A model generated the notes under the pieces. That model saw only the letters and a program-made list of their open reading frames with translations, did no database searches and was not told the origin of the DNA. DNA of 64,000 nucleotides, taken from the NCBI RefSeq assembly GCF_009908285.1, contig NZ_JAAARM010000001.1, positions 372,001 to 436,000 on the forward strand. Direction: 5' to 3'. A program made the position numbers and the translations under genes. This document shows, in pieces, positions 41,474 through 50,265 of this stretch (position 1 is its first letter; every line of letters starts with the position of its first letter). The DNA comes from Pseudomonas sp. Fl4BN1. GTDB lineage: Bacteria > Pseudomonadota > Gammaproteobacteria > Pseudomonadales > Pseudomonadaceae.

Positions 41474-41968
41474 TCAGTGCAGTTCGGCGTCAGGCTGGTT
41501 GAGGAAGATCAACACGCCAAGAATTGCCATGTAGAACTTGAACGCGGCGTCCTGACCGTTCCAGGTCGGTGACTGCCACATCATGAACCACTCGCCTCCC
41601 ACCACCATGAAACCGAAGAACCATACGCAGAAGCCCAGGCAGAAACCGACAATGGCCCAGTGCTTGGCGCGGTTGAAATAGCTGGCGGCACCGCGTCTTG
41701 CCAGCCACAGGCGCAGGGCACCCAAGGTCAGGATGACGCCGGTCAGCGCTTCACCGGCAATGATCAGCCAGTAGCCGAGGTTCCACAGCAGCGGCAGGGT
41801 GAGTGCCCGGTCGGTGGCGCTGTTGCCCGGGAACACGCTGTCCATGCTCAGCACGTGCTGGACGAAGGCGAAGTTGGAGCCGTAGTCGCTGAGGTTGTTG
41901 TAGGCCACCAGCAAGGCGAAGGCGGCAACGGCCAGGGTCATGGTGATTTTTACGTAACGCACAATCAT
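41474..41968 (-). CDS. DUF2165 membrane protein
   Basis: A 164-residue integral membrane protein with four predicted helices: about residues 5-24, 60-85 (LGYWLIIAGEALTGVILTLGAL), 105-130 and 140-158. It matches the DUF2165 family, whose function is unknown; a conserved Trp-rich stretch (VGGEWFMMWQSPTWNGQ) precedes the last helix. The ATG at 41968 has AAGGA at a normal distance; the longer frame to 42112 is not supported. It is downstream of the sulfhydrylase gene on the same strand, 150 bases away. Confidence 0.8.
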   Translation of the reverse strand: MIVRYVKITMTLAVAAFALLVAYNNLSDYGSNFAFVQHVLSMDSVFPGNSATDRALTLPLLWNLGYWLIIAGEALTGVILTLGALRLWLARRGAASYFNRAKHWAIVGFCLGFCVWFFGFMVVGGEWFMMWQSPTWNGQDAAFKFYMAILGVLIFLNQPDAELH

Positions 41969-42047
41969 GTTGGGGTCCTTTGAGGGTGAGAAATGATCCT
42001 GGGGGCTGATGGGTGGGTGGTGCGCCGGTGCCGGCGCGGGTTGGCTC

Positions 42048-42072
42048 GGCCCTGGCGTTGATCGCCAGGGCC
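42048..42072 (-). terminator. hairpin after the O-acetylhomoserine sulfhydrylase-like gene
   Basis: GGCCCTGGCG-TTGAT-CGCCAGGGCC is a perfect 10-bp stem with a 5-base loop, in the gap between the sulfhydrylase gene and the DUF2165 gene. A second smaller stem (CCGCCG/CGGCGG) lies closer to the stop. No U tract. Confidence 0.5.
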
Positions 42073-42118
42073 CTGGTACCCAAGGGGCCGCCGCTGTTCG
42101 GCGGCGGTCCATCGGTGG

Positions 42119-43390
42119 TCAGGCCTGTTTCAAGGCCTGGTCGAGGTCTTCGAGCAGGTCCTCGATGGCTTCGATACCCACCGAGAGCCGGATCATTTCC
42201 GGCTTGACCCCGGCCTTGGCCTGCTCCTCTTCGTTCATCTGTCGATGGGTGGTGGAGGCCGGGTGGCAGGCCAGGGACTTGGCGTCGCCAATATTCACCA
42301 GGCGCTTGAAGATCTGCAGCGCGTCGTAGAAGCGCACGCCCGCGGCATAGCCGCCCTTGAGGCCGAAGGAGAGGATCGCCGACGGTTTGCCCTGCATGTA
42401 CTTGCGCGCCAGCTCATGGTGCGGGTGGTCGGGCAGGCCGGCGTAGCTGACCCACGCCACCAGCGGGTGGGCCTTGAGAAATTGCGCCACCTTGAGGGCG
42501 TTGTCGGTGTGGCGTTCCATGCGCAGGGCCAGGGTTTCCAGGCCTTGCAGCAGGAGGAAGGCGTTCATCGGCGCCAACGCCGCGCCGGTGTTGCGCAGCG
42601 GTACGGTGCGCGCCCGGGCGATGAAGGCCGCCGGGCCGAATTTCTCGGTGTAGACCACGCCGTGGTAGGCCGGCTCCGGGGTATTGAGGCTGGCGAACTT
42701 CTGCGGGTGGTCGGCCCAGGGGAAGTTGCCGCTGTCGACGATCACTCCACCCAGGGAGTTGCCATGGCCGCCGACGTATTTGGTCACCGAGTGCACGACG
42801 ATGTCGGCACCGAACTGGATCGGCTTGCACAGGATTGGCGTGGCCACGGTGTTGTCCACCATCAACGGCACGCCACGGGCGTGAGCCGCCTGCGCCAGGC
42901 CTTCGAGGTCGACGATGTTGCCCGCCGGGTTGCCGATGCTTTCGCAGTACACCAGCTTGGTCTTGTCGTCGATCAGCTCGGCGATGGCCTCGGCGGAGTC
43001 GTCCCGGGCAAAGCGCACCTCGACCCCGAAGCTCGGCAGCAGGTGGGCGAACAGGGTGTAGGTGCCGCCGTATAGCTGCGGGGTGGAGACAATATTGTCG
43101 CCGGCCTGGGTCAGGGTCTGGATCGCGTAGTGGATCGCGGCGCTGCCGGCAGCCACCGCGAGCCCGGCGATCCCGCCTTCCAGGGCGGCCATGCGCTGTT
43201 CCAGCACATCGTTGGTGGGGTTCATGATGCGGGTGTAGATGTTGCCGGGCACATCGAGGTTGAACAGGTCAGCGCCGTGCTGGGCGTTGTCGAATTCGAA
43301 GGCGACGTTCTGGTAGATGGGCACGGCCACGGCCTTGGTGGTCGGGTCCGACTTGAATCCATGGTGCAGCGCAATCGTTGCGTCTTTCAT
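42119..43390 (-). CDS. metY: O-acetylhomoserine sulfhydrylase-like PLP enzyme
   Basis: A 423-residue Cys/Met-metabolism PLP enzyme. The substrate-side YTRIMNPTNDVLEQRMAALEGG, AAGSAAIHYAIQTL and the PLP lysine in HSVTKYVGGHGNSLGG (about residue 209) identify the MetY branch, and the length is that of O-acetylhomoserine aminocarboxypropyltransferases rather than the shorter MetB/MetC or methionine gamma-lyases. It would make homocysteine from O-acetylhomoserine and sulfide or reuse methanethiol. The ATG at 43390 (MKDATIALHHGFKSD) is the family-typical start. Confidence 0.88.
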   Translation of the reverse strand: MKDATIALHHGFKSDPTTKAVAVPIYQNVAFEFDNAQHGADLFNLDVPGNIYTRIMNPTNDVLEQRMAALEGGIAGLAVAAGSAAIHYAIQTLTQAGDNIVSTPQLYGGTYTLFAHLLPSFGVEVRFARDDSAEAIAELIDDKTKLVYCESIGNPAGNIVDLEGLAQAAHARGVPLMVDNTVATPILCKPIQFGADIVVHSVTKYVGGHGNSLGGVIVDSGNFPWADHPQKFASLNTPEPAYHGVVYTEKFGPAAFIARARTVPLRNTGAALAPMNAFLLLQGLETLALRMERHTDNALKVAQFLKAHPLVAWVSYAGLPDHPHHELARKYMQGKPSAILSFGLKGGYAAGVRFYDALQIFKRLVNIGDAKSLACHPASTTHRQMNEEEQAKAGVKPEMIRLSVGIEAIEDLLEDLDQALKQA

Positions 43391-43583
43391 AAAACCTCGA
43401 CTCAGAGTTAATCCATTAATGAGCACAGCCAGGCAGGTCGTGTGCCCGCGCAGCAGTCAGTGGTCCCGTGTGTCTGAGTCGCCAGCAACCGCTAGGTGTC
43501 CCCGCCGCTTGGTCGCGGGCAGGCGGGCCAGTGTCCAATAGGCGTGGCGGATCGGCAAGGGGCTGTTGAGTGCGCCAGGAAGC

Positions 43584-43603
43584 ACCGGCCGTCCGTGGCC
43601 GGT
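43584..43603 (-). terminator. hairpin after the FGGY kinase gene
   Basis: ACCGGCC-GTCCGT-GGCCGGT, a 7-bp perfect stem 8 bases beyond the kinase stop. No U tract, so termination strength is uncertain. Confidence 0.4.
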
Positions 43604-43610
43604 TGAGTGT

Positions 43611-45035
43611 TCAGCGCGGTTGCGACCAGCCCTGGGAGCGGCTGACCGCACCGCTGAAGGTCAGCCGCCAGGCCGCGGCGGTGGCCTGGTCGATGCGTGG
43701 CTGGTAGTCGGTGCGGGTGTTGTCCAGGGCCGGCAGTTCCAGGCCCAGGCCGCGGGCGGCGAGGGCGGCGCAGCCCAGGGCGGTGAGCTCGTCAAAACGC
43801 TGGGTGACGATGGTGCGCTGCAGGATGTCGGCGAGGAACTGGGCGAAATACGGGCTGCGGGCCAGGCCGCCATCAATCGACAGCTGGTCGGTGACGTTCA
43901 AGTGGTCGTCCATTGCACTGATCACTTCGGCGCTGCGCAGGGCAACGCCTTCCAGTACCGCCTGGCACAGGTCCTGGCGGCTGGTGGCCGCGTTCATGCC
44001 GATCCACACCGCGCCAGCGCTGCGGTCCCAGTGCGGGCAGGCGAGACCGGAAAGCGCCGGCACGAAGGCCAGGTCGCGGGAAATCGCCGGAGGCTGGTCG
44101 AAGGCCGCCAGCTCGGAAAAGTCGCTGAACAGGCCCAGTCGTCCGGCCCATTCCACTGCGGCACTGGCGTCGTAGACACCCCCGTCCATGGCATACACCG
44201 GTTGGCCGTCGGCCTGCCAGGCAACGGTTGCCAGCAGGCCTTTCTCTGGGGCGCGGATGATTTGTTCACCGGTAACGGTCAGGGCAAAGGCGCCGGTGCC
44301 GAAGGTGATCTTGGCGTCCCCTGGCTGTCGGCAGCCGTGGCCGTACAGCGAAGCCTGCTGGTCCACCACCGAGGCGCTGATAGGCGTCTGGCCGATGCGC
44401 CCGAAGTCACCGACTGTGTCGCGGATCTGCGGCAGCGCCTGCAGGGGCACGCCGAACAGTTCGCAGAGTTCGGGGTCCCACTGGCCAGTGCTGAGATTCA
44501 TCAGCGAGGTGCGCGAGGCGGTGGTGATGTCGGTGGCGTAGACCCCGGTCAGACGGTCGAGAAAATACGCATCGGTGGTACCCAGGCGCAGGCGGCCGGC
44601 GCTGAGGGCGGCTTGCGCGGCCGGCAGGTTGTCGAGGATCCAGGCCAGCTTGCTCGCGGAAAAGTAGGCGTCCAGGGGCAGTCCGGCGCGCTCCAGGGTC
44701 AGCGCCTCGGCGTCCTTGGCGCGCAGTTCCTCGATGCGCGCGGTGGTGCGGTTGTCCTGCCAGACAATCACTGGCGACAGTGGCGTGCCGCTGACAGCGT
44801 CCCAGGCCAGGCAGCTTTCGCCCTGGTTGGCCAGGCCGATGGCGTCGACCCGGCCGGTGGCCTCCAGGCAGCGTTGCAGGTTGGCCAGCAGTTCCAGCGG
44901 ATCGTGCTCGACCCAGCCCGGGCGGGGATGATGCTGCTGATGACGCAACGACAGTTGGATATCGGCTCGGCCCTGCATGTCCACCACCAATACGCGGGTG
45001 CTGGTAGTGCCCTGGTCAAGTGCGGCTATTCGCAT
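43611..45035 (-). CDS. GlpK-like FGGY carbohydrate kinase with altered substrate site
   Basis: A 474-residue FGGY kinase. It aligns by eye with glycerol kinase: ALDQGTTSTR (6-14), PGWVEHDP, YFSASKLAWILDN (GlpK YFSGTKVKWILD), SVVDQQASLYGHG with the catalytic Asp, and SIDGGLARS. In GlpK an Arg-Glu pair (NQRET) binds two glycerol hydroxyls; here it is NQGES, with Gly72 in place of that Arg while Glu73 is kept. The substrate is therefore probably a different small polyol or amino alcohol. It is the last gene of the minus-strand operon, 27 bases after the NOX-like flavoprotein gene. About 25 residues shorter than GlpK. Confidence 0.88.
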   Translation of the reverse strand: MRIAALDQGTTSTRVLVVDMQGRADIQLSLRHQQHHPRPGWVEHDPLELLANLQRCLEATGRVDAIGLANQGESCLAWDAVSGTPLSPVIVWQDNRTTARIEELRAKDAEALTLERAGLPLDAYFSASKLAWILDNLPAAQAALSAGRLRLGTTDAYFLDRLTGVYATDITTASRTSLMNLSTGQWDPELCELFGVPLQALPQIRDTVGDFGRIGQTPISASVVDQQASLYGHGCRQPGDAKITFGTGAFALTVTGEQIIRAPEKGLLATVAWQADGQPVYAMDGGVYDASAAVEWAGRLGLFSDFSELAAFDQPPAISRDLAFVPALSGLACPHWDRSAGAVWIGMNAATSRQDLCQAVLEGVALRSAEVISAMDDHLNVTDQLSIDGGLARSPYFAQFLADILQRTIVTQRFDELTALGCAALAARGLGLELPALDNTRTDYQPRIDQATAAAWRLTFSGAVSRSQGWSQPR

Positions 45036-45062
45036 GGTTTTCTCTCTTATTGATGGACGGGC

Positions 45063-46295
45063 CTACTCGATGCAAATGTCCAGTTGGTCGATGTGCTCCG
45101 GCAGCTTCAATGCCTTGAGGGGAATCAGCAGACGGCGTTCCGGCAAGGCTGACACCGGCTGGCTCCAGAGGTCCTTGCCATGGGCGCGGACCCGCAAGGT
45201 GCCGCTGACCGCCTGGCTGACCCGCAGCTGGATGTGTTGCAAGCCGGGAACGTCGCCGCGCACCAGTCTTGCCGGCACGCCGAGTTTGATGGGCGCTGCG
45301 TATTTCAGGGTCAGCGCATTGTGTGTGTCAGGTAGTTGGCCACTGAGGGCCAGCGCCATCAAGCCACCGATGCGCCGCCCTTCACGGTAGGACCAGCCAG
45401 CGGTCTCGATCGGGCGCAACAGGTTGCCGGCGGCGAAGTAGGCCGGGTCCGAGCAGCGTCCGAACTGATCGATCTTCGGCCCATCGCTACCACTGTCCAG
45501 TTGCAGGTGGCTCTGGCGCACCAGGCTCGACTCCGGAGTGAACTGGCCGCTGAGCAGCACCCCGTCACAGTCGAGGGTGCGTACCTCGCCATTGGCCATG
45601 CGCACCTGGGCCGACTCCACGCGGCCGGTGCCATTGATCGCCAGTAACTGTGCGCCGAAGTGCATGGGGATGCCGAGCACACGTGGAAACAGCGACAGCG
45701 GCCAGCGGGCCGTGGCGCGAGTGTTGGCTTCCAGTACGGCCACCGGGCGGATGCCGGCGCGACGGCAACTGAGAACGGCAGACAGGCTGACCAGTTCGGT
45801 GCCGATGATCAGCGGGCGCTCGAAGGGTTTGAGGTGCTGCACATAGAGGAAATTCTGCAGCGCCCCGGTATTGATCACGCCCACGGGCCGGTCACCGGAG
45901 AGCAGGCGGGCCGAGCGCGGGGTTTCCCGGGCCCCGGTGGCGATCAGGACCTTCTGCGCGTGGATCTGCAGCGGCCCGTCGGGACTGGCCAGTTGCAGCA
46001 GGCCGCCGGGTTCGAGGCTGACCACGGTGTGGCGCAACAGCAGGACCACGCCGGCCTTCAGGGCGGCCTCGACATTGCGCCGGGCATAGGCCGGTCCGCT
46101 GAGAATGCGCTGGTACTCGCGCATGCCGAAAGGTGGATGGGCGCAATGCCGGGGAATGCCGCCGGCCTGGCCTTCGCGCTCGATGACCAGTACCGGGCCG
46201 ATGCCCTGGCGCCGCAGCTCAATGGCTGCTGCGAGGCCTGCCGGACCGCTACCGATAATGGCCACTTCGGCCTGTATGTGTTCAGTGCGGTTCAT
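45063..46295 (-). CDS. NOX-like NAD(P)/FAD-dependent oxidoreductase
   Basis: A 410-residue flavoprotein of the pyridine nucleotide-disulfide oxidoreductase type. IIGSGPAGLAAAIELRRQG (about residues 13-31) is the FAD motif, HCAHPPFGMREY and TGARETPRSARLL follow, and a second nucleotide-binding region starts near 175 (LIIGTELVSLSAV). No redox-active CxxC is seen. A C-terminal extension of about 75 residues has no obvious family. Such proteins pair with GlpA-like dehydrogenases in Thermotoga-type and Firmicute glycerol operons, which is the arrangement here. The gene overlaps the GlpA-like gene by 14 bases. Confidence 0.82.
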   Translation of the reverse strand: MNRTEHIQAEVAIIGSGPAGLAAAIELRRQGIGPVLVIEREGQAGGIPRHCAHPPFGMREYQRILSGPAYARRNVEAALKAGVVLLLRHTVVSLEPGGLLQLASPDGPLQIHAQKVLIATGARETPRSARLLSGDRPVGVINTGALQNFLYVQHLKPFERPLIIGTELVSLSAVLSCRRAGIRPVAVLEANTRATARWPLSLFPRVLGIPMHFGAQLLAINGTGRVESAQVRMANGEVRTLDCDGVLLSGQFTPESSLVRQSHLQLDSGSDGPKIDQFGRCSDPAYFAAGNLLRPIETAGWSYREGRRIGGLMALALSGQLPDTHNALTLKYAAPIKLGVPARLVRGDVPGLQHIQLRVSQAVSGTLRVRAHGKDLWSQPVSALPERRLLIPLKALKLPEHIDQLDICIE

Positions 46296-47688
46296 GGCAA
46301 CGACCTGTGGCAAGTGGAACGGCTAGATGGCTGGCACTGAGTTCGGCCACCTGGGCCGAGCAATAGAAACCCTGGCAGCGGCCCATGCAGGCCCGGGTGC
46401 GACGCTTGAGGCCGCCGAGGTCGCCGGGGGGCAGGGGACCGATCAAGGCCGCCTCGATCTCGCGTCGGGTCACCAGTTCGCAATGGCAGACGATTTCGCC
46501 GTAGCCTGGCCGCTGCCAGTCGCGGGGCAAGTGCTCGGCGAGGTTGGGCATCTGCGGCCAGATCAACTCTCGCACCGGGTGATGCTGGCGGCGTTGGCTG
46601 TACAGCTCATAGACGTGCCGGGCGATGCCCAGGGCAGCAGTGAGTCCGGTGGAGCGGATACCGCCGACAGTGATCCAGTGCCGTGGGTGATCGGCTTGAA
46701 TCCGGTATTCCTTTTTTTCACTGGCAGGGCGCAGCCCGGCATAGGTGGCGGTCACCGGGACGCCGGCGAGGGCCGGGATCCGCTCCACCGCAGCATCGAT
46801 CAGGCTTTGCAGGGTGGCGCCGTCGAGGCCGGCGTGGACCCGATCTTCCTGCTCTTCGGCGGTGGGGCCCACCAGCAGGTTGCCGTACACCGTGCGGGTC
46901 AGGACGATGCCTTTGGTGCGTTCGTTGGGTACCGGCAGGACGATACGTTGCAGCAGCTTGGCCGCGGCTTTGTCGAAGACCACGAACTGGCCCTTGCGCG
47001 GCATGATCCGAAACTCGCTGTGCCCCAGCAACTGGTGTTCCAGGGTGTCGCCGAACAGCCCGGCGCAGTTGATTACCTGTGCGCAGCGCAGGGTGCCCCG
47101 GTTGGTGTGCAGGGTCCAGTGCTCGCCGTCGAACTGGCCTTGCTGCACCTCGCACTGGAGTTGTACGCGAGCGCCGTGGGCCATGGCCTGTTGCAGGTAT
47201 CCCAGGGGGGCGGACCAGGGGTCGATCAAGTGTTCATCGGGCACCAGGACTGCGCCCACCGCGTGATTGGCCAGATGCGGTTCCAGCGCGAGGATCTCGC
47301 CTTGTTCCAGCAACCGTGCATTGCTCACCCCATTGGCCTGGGCCTGGGCGAGGATGCCGGGCAGTTTGGCTTGGTCCTCGGTGTTCCAGGCCACCACCAA
47401 CGCGCCGCTCTTGAGCAGCGGCAGGTTCATCTGCGGGTGAATTTCCAGGTACTCCTGGTACCCGGCCTGCATGCACTGCAACTCCAGGCTGGCGCTGGGC
47501 GCATCGAAACCGGTATGCAGGATGGCGCTGTTGGCCTTGCTGGCCCCGGAGAGAATGTCGCTGCCTTTTTCCAGCAGCACCACCCGTGCGCCTTCCAGGG
47601 CAAAGCGCCGGGCCATGGCGCAACCCACGACACCGCCACCGACGATGGCCACATCGAAAGTCATACTGTTCGGATAAAGTTCGGTCAT
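46282..47688 (-). CDS. GlpA-like FAD oxidoreductase with C-terminal BFD-type cysteine domain
   Basis: A 468-residue flavoprotein. VAIVGGGVVGCAMARRFALEG (about 12-32) is the FAD motif of the DAO superfamily, and the middle resembles glycerol-3-phosphate dehydrogenase and L-2-hydroxyglutarate oxidase. The last 70 residues have a BFD-like layout with Cys ligands in VCHCEL and RACMGRCQGFYC, suited to a [2Fe-2S] cluster. This is the domain order of the anaerobic GlpA subunit. It should oxidise the phosphorylated product of the adjoining kinase. ATG 47688 is used; 47664 is an alternative. First gene of the minus-strand operon. Confidence 0.85.
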   Translation of the reverse strand: MTELYPNSMTFDVAIVGGGVVGCAMARRFALEGARVVLLEKGSDILSGASKANSAILHTGFDAPSASLELQCMQAGYQEYLEIHPQMNLPLLKSGALVVAWNTEDQAKLPGILAQAQANGVSNARLLEQGEILALEPHLANHAVGAVLVPDEHLIDPWSAPLGYLQQAMAHGARVQLQCEVQQGQFDGEHWTLHTNRGTLRCAQVINCAGLFGDTLEHQLLGHSEFRIMPRKGQFVVFDKAAAKLLQRIVLPVPNERTKGIVLTRTVYGNLLVGPTAEEQEDRVHAGLDGATLQSLIDAAVERIPALAGVPVTATYAGLRPASEKKEYRIQADHPRHWITVGGIRSTGLTAALGIARHVYELYSQRRQHHPVRELIWPQMPNLAEHLPRDWQRPGYGEIVCHCELVTRREIEAALIGPLPPGDLGGLKRRTRACMGRCQGFYCSAQVAELSASHLAVPLATGRCHEPH

Positions 47689-47847
47689 ATAAACGCCTGT
47701 TTCCTGCGGTAACGCCTGAGGATCGGTGCAGAAATCAAAGCATAATATGGGCCATTGTTGTTGTTTTAATTTGTTATTCGGTCATGTATCGGTCGTTTTA
47801 TGTTGTTTTTATGAGGCTTTATGGTTTTCCCAATTCTCATCAAGGCT
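47689..47847. promoter_or_regulatory. AT-rich upstream region of the GlpA-like operon
   Basis: This 159-base gap between the GlpA-like gene and the DeoR gene is strongly AT-rich against its surroundings. It has direct CGGTC repeats at 47779-47783 and 47790-47794, one helical turn apart, within ATTCGGTCATG-TATCGGTCG. A closely similar ATTCGGTCAAG occurs at 48697-48707 upstream of the eutH-like gene. This suggests a shared operator for the DeoR regulator. Confidence 0.4.
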
Positions 47848-48612
47848 TCAGGAGGGGGTCACCACGTGCACCTCTACCTTGGCTTTTTCCAGGGCCGCCA
47901 GCAGCTCCGGGCCAGGCTGGCGATCGATCACCAGTCGGTCGATGCGCTCCAGCGGGAACACCTTGAACAGGCCACGCCGCTCCAGCTTCGAGGAGTCGGC
48001 GATCACCGTCAGTTGGCGGGCCTGGGCAATCATGGCGCGGGCGACTTCCGTCTCTTCAATGGAGAAGTCCATGGCGCCGTCCTCATTCAGGGCGCCGATG
48101 GTGATGACCGCGTGCTCAGCGTTGAAGCGGGTGATCTGCTCGAGGGCCAGGGTGCCGACGTTCTGGGTCGAATCAGGGCGGTATTCGCCACCGATCATGA
48201 ACACCCGGTTGCCCGACTCACCCATGCAGCCGGCAATCGGCAGGGAGTTGGTGATTACCGTCAGGCGCGTGTGTTGCGCCAGTTCCCGGGCGAAGAACAA
48301 GGTAGTGGTCCCGGTGTCGATGAAGATACTGTCGCCGGCGCAGAACAGTCCGGCGGCATAGCGGGCGATGGCGCGCTTCTCCTGGGCATGTTCGTTCATG
48401 CGGGTTTGAAAGGTGTTTTCGTGTTCGCCGGTGGGCGGTAGCGCGGCGCCGCCGTGAAACTTGGTAACCAGGCCGCTTTCCGCCAGTTCGCTGAGGTCGC
48501 GGCGGATGGTCTCCTGGGAGGTGGTGGTGATGCGGGCCAGCTCTTCCACGGAGATCCGCTCCCGTTGCCGCAGGAGTTCGAGAATGTGCTGTCGTCGTTC
48601 GTTGGGGCGCAT
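47848..48612 (-). CDS. DeoR/GlpR-family transcriptional regulator
   Basis: A 254-residue repressor-type regulator. The N-terminal helix-turn-helix (about residues 6-57) reads RRQHILELLRQRERISVEELA and TTSQETIRRDLSELAESG, the DeoR signature. The C-terminal DeoRC sensor (about 75-235) contains DSIFIDTGTTTLFFA and ITNSLPIA, the sugar-phosphate-binding region. It probably senses the phosphorylated substrate made by the nearby kinase. It lies between the minus-strand catabolic operon and the divergent eutH-like gene, so it can control both. Confidence 0.92.
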   Translation of the reverse strand: MRPNERRQHILELLRQRERISVEELARITTTSQETIRRDLSELAESGLVTKFHGGAALPPTGEHENTFQTRMNEHAQEKRAIARYAAGLFCAGDSIFIDTGTTTLFFARELAQHTRLTVITNSLPIAGCMGESGNRVFMIGGEYRPDSTQNVGTLALEQITRFNAEHAVITIGALNEDGAMDFSIEETEVARAMIAQARQLTVIADSSKLERRGLFKVFPLERIDRLVIDRQPGPELLAALEKAKVEVHVVTPS

Positions 48613-48809
48613 GGTGGTTTTCCGTCAGTGGTACTTCGCCACACAAATGGGCAGTTCTTGTTACTTACGCACACCTTTTGCACATTGAGGTGCGGATTCG
48701 GTCAAGTCTGATGGAAAAGTTAAGCATTTACTTGCACGTTTAACAATGACCCTCAGTCATCCGCTGATTCAATGAAATAGGCTTTAAGAATCGAAATGTG
48801 GTGATTTTG

Positions 48810-48863
48810 TTGACTGATATTTGCTTGTTTGTATGTAAAAACCACAACTAATACACATTGTGG
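48810..48863 (+). promoter_or_regulatory. promoter and operator of the eutH-like gene
   Basis: TTGACT (48810-48815) and TATGTA (48832-48837) are 16 bases apart. Just downstream CCACAA-N10-TTGTGG (48842-48863) is a perfect inverted repeat placed around the likely transcription start, an ideal repressor site. The rest of the 381-base gap (48613-48993) has the ATTCGGTCAAG motif (48697-48707), a TATCGACCG (48898-48906) that is the complement of CGGTCGATA, and no gene. Confidence 0.5.
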
Positions 48864-48993
48864 CACAGGAAATGCCCTGTCTTCCTTTACCTGGACTATC
48901 GACCGCCTATGCGATGGGCTGACCAGGACTGGCCTCAACAAGAACCTTCCCGGCGGGGAAACCTATAAATGACGCTCAGAGAGATGAACCAAC

Positions 48994-50229
48994 ATGGCTG
49001 AATTTGGAAACTACGTCATTTACCTGATCATGCTCGGCGCGGTAATCGGCGCCCTGTCGTCGATCATCAAGCCTGATAGCGGGCTGGGCAGGGAGTTTGT
49101 CAACGGTATCCACTCCATCGGTCCGGTGTTCCTGGCCCAGGCCGGGATCATGGTGGCAATTCCCTACCTGTCCCAAGGCATTTCCCACGCCCTGGGGCCG
49201 TTTTTCAATGCCCTGGGTTCGGATGTCTCTATTGCGGCGCTGTCGATCATTGCGGTGGACATGGGCGGTTATCAGTTGGCCAACGCCCTGACCGCCAACC
49301 GCGACCTGTGGATCACCGCGATGCTGGTGGGCTATACCTCCGGGGCGACCATCGTCTACCTGATCCCGGTGGGCCTGACCATGCTCGAACGCAAGGACCA
49401 CAAGTACCTGGCGCTGGGGGCCATGGCCGGGCTGATCAGTATTCCGTTCGCGGTGCTGATGTCGCTGCTGATCATCACCGTCAGCCAATTGCCGGTGCGT
49501 GACATTGTCTCCACCAACTCCGAGGCGTTGTATTACCTGTCCCTGGGTTTCGGCGACATGCTCAAGTTGCTGGCGCCGCTGTTCGTGTTCTGCTTCTTGC
49601 TGGCGGCCGGGCTGCGCTACCGCCCGCAAATGATGGTCAGCGGCTTCCTGGTGTTCGGCAAGATCATGGACGCCGGGATCAAGCTGATCCTCGCCTTGAG
49701 CATCGTCGAACACTTCACCAAGTTCTTCAGCATCAACTTCGGCGGTTGGGGCTTCGACCCGATGTTCGCGGATGAAAAGGAGTTGTTCCGGGCCATCGAG
49801 ATCGCCGGCTACATCGGCATCATGCTCGCCGGTACCTTCCCGATCTGCTACCTGTTCCAGCGCTACTGCAAGAAGCCCATGGAGTTGCTGGGGCGCCAGT
49901 TGAATCTGTCGAGCACCGGTGCGGCGGGGTTCATCATGGTGTTCGCCAACATCATTGCCACCTATCACCTGTTCAAGTACATGACCGCTCGCGACAAGGT
50001 GCTGTGCGTGGCCCTGGGTGTCTGTGCCCAGGCGTTGATCGGCGATCACCTGGCGTTCACTGCGAACTTCCAGCCGAGCCTGATCCTGCCGATCCTCATC
50101 GGCAAACTGTTCGGCGGCCTGCTGGCGGTGGCGATTGCCATCCGCATCTCGGTTCCGGCTGCCCAGCGTTATGAGCTGCAAGAGCAGGAGCAGGCCGAGG
50201 CCTTTGCCCTGCAACCCGCGCGGACCTGA
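48994..50229 (+). CDS. EutH-family permease
   Basis: A 411-residue membrane transporter with about ten helices. It aligns by eye with EutH, the ethanolamine transporter: GPVFLAQAGIMVAIPYL, AVDMGGYQLANAL (EutH CDMGGFFLAKEL), and GLTMLERKDHKYLALGAMAGLISIP. QALIGDHLAFTA near the C-terminus matches the EutH ALGDHLGFAA segment. No ethanolamine ammonia-lyase or other eut gene is nearby, so it probably imports another small hydroxy- or amino-compound for the adjoining kinase. The C-terminal tail is Glu/Gln-rich. ATG 48994 follows an AGAGAG. A DUF1937 gene follows after 36 bases. Confidence 0.85.
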   Translation: MAEFGNYVIYLIMLGAVIGALSSIIKPDSGLGREFVNGIHSIGPVFLAQAGIMVAIPYLSQGISHALGPFFNALGSDVSIAALSIIAVDMGGYQLANALTANRDLWITAMLVGYTSGATIVYLIPVGLTMLERKDHKYLALGAMAGLISIPFAVLMSLLIITVSQLPVRDIVSTNSEALYYLSLGFGDMLKLLAPLFVFCFLLAAGLRYRPQMMVSGFLVFGKIMDAGIKLILALSIVEHFTKFFSINFGGWGFDPMFADEKELFRAIEIAGYIGIMLAGTFPICYLFQRYCKKPMELLGRQLNLSSTGAAGFIMVFANIIATYHLFKYMTARDKVLCVALGVCAQALIGDHLAFTANFQPSLILPILIGKLFGGLLAVAIAIRISVPAAQRYELQEQEQAEAFALQPART

Positions 50230-50265
50230 ACGGTCCGCTTCACTGTTCCAAGAGTCGAGGTAACC

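Noticed and set aside
48994..50229. Ethanolamine utilisation locus
   Set aside because: Only a EutH-family permease is present; no ammonia-lyase (eutBC), dehydrogenase or microcompartment gene is nearby.
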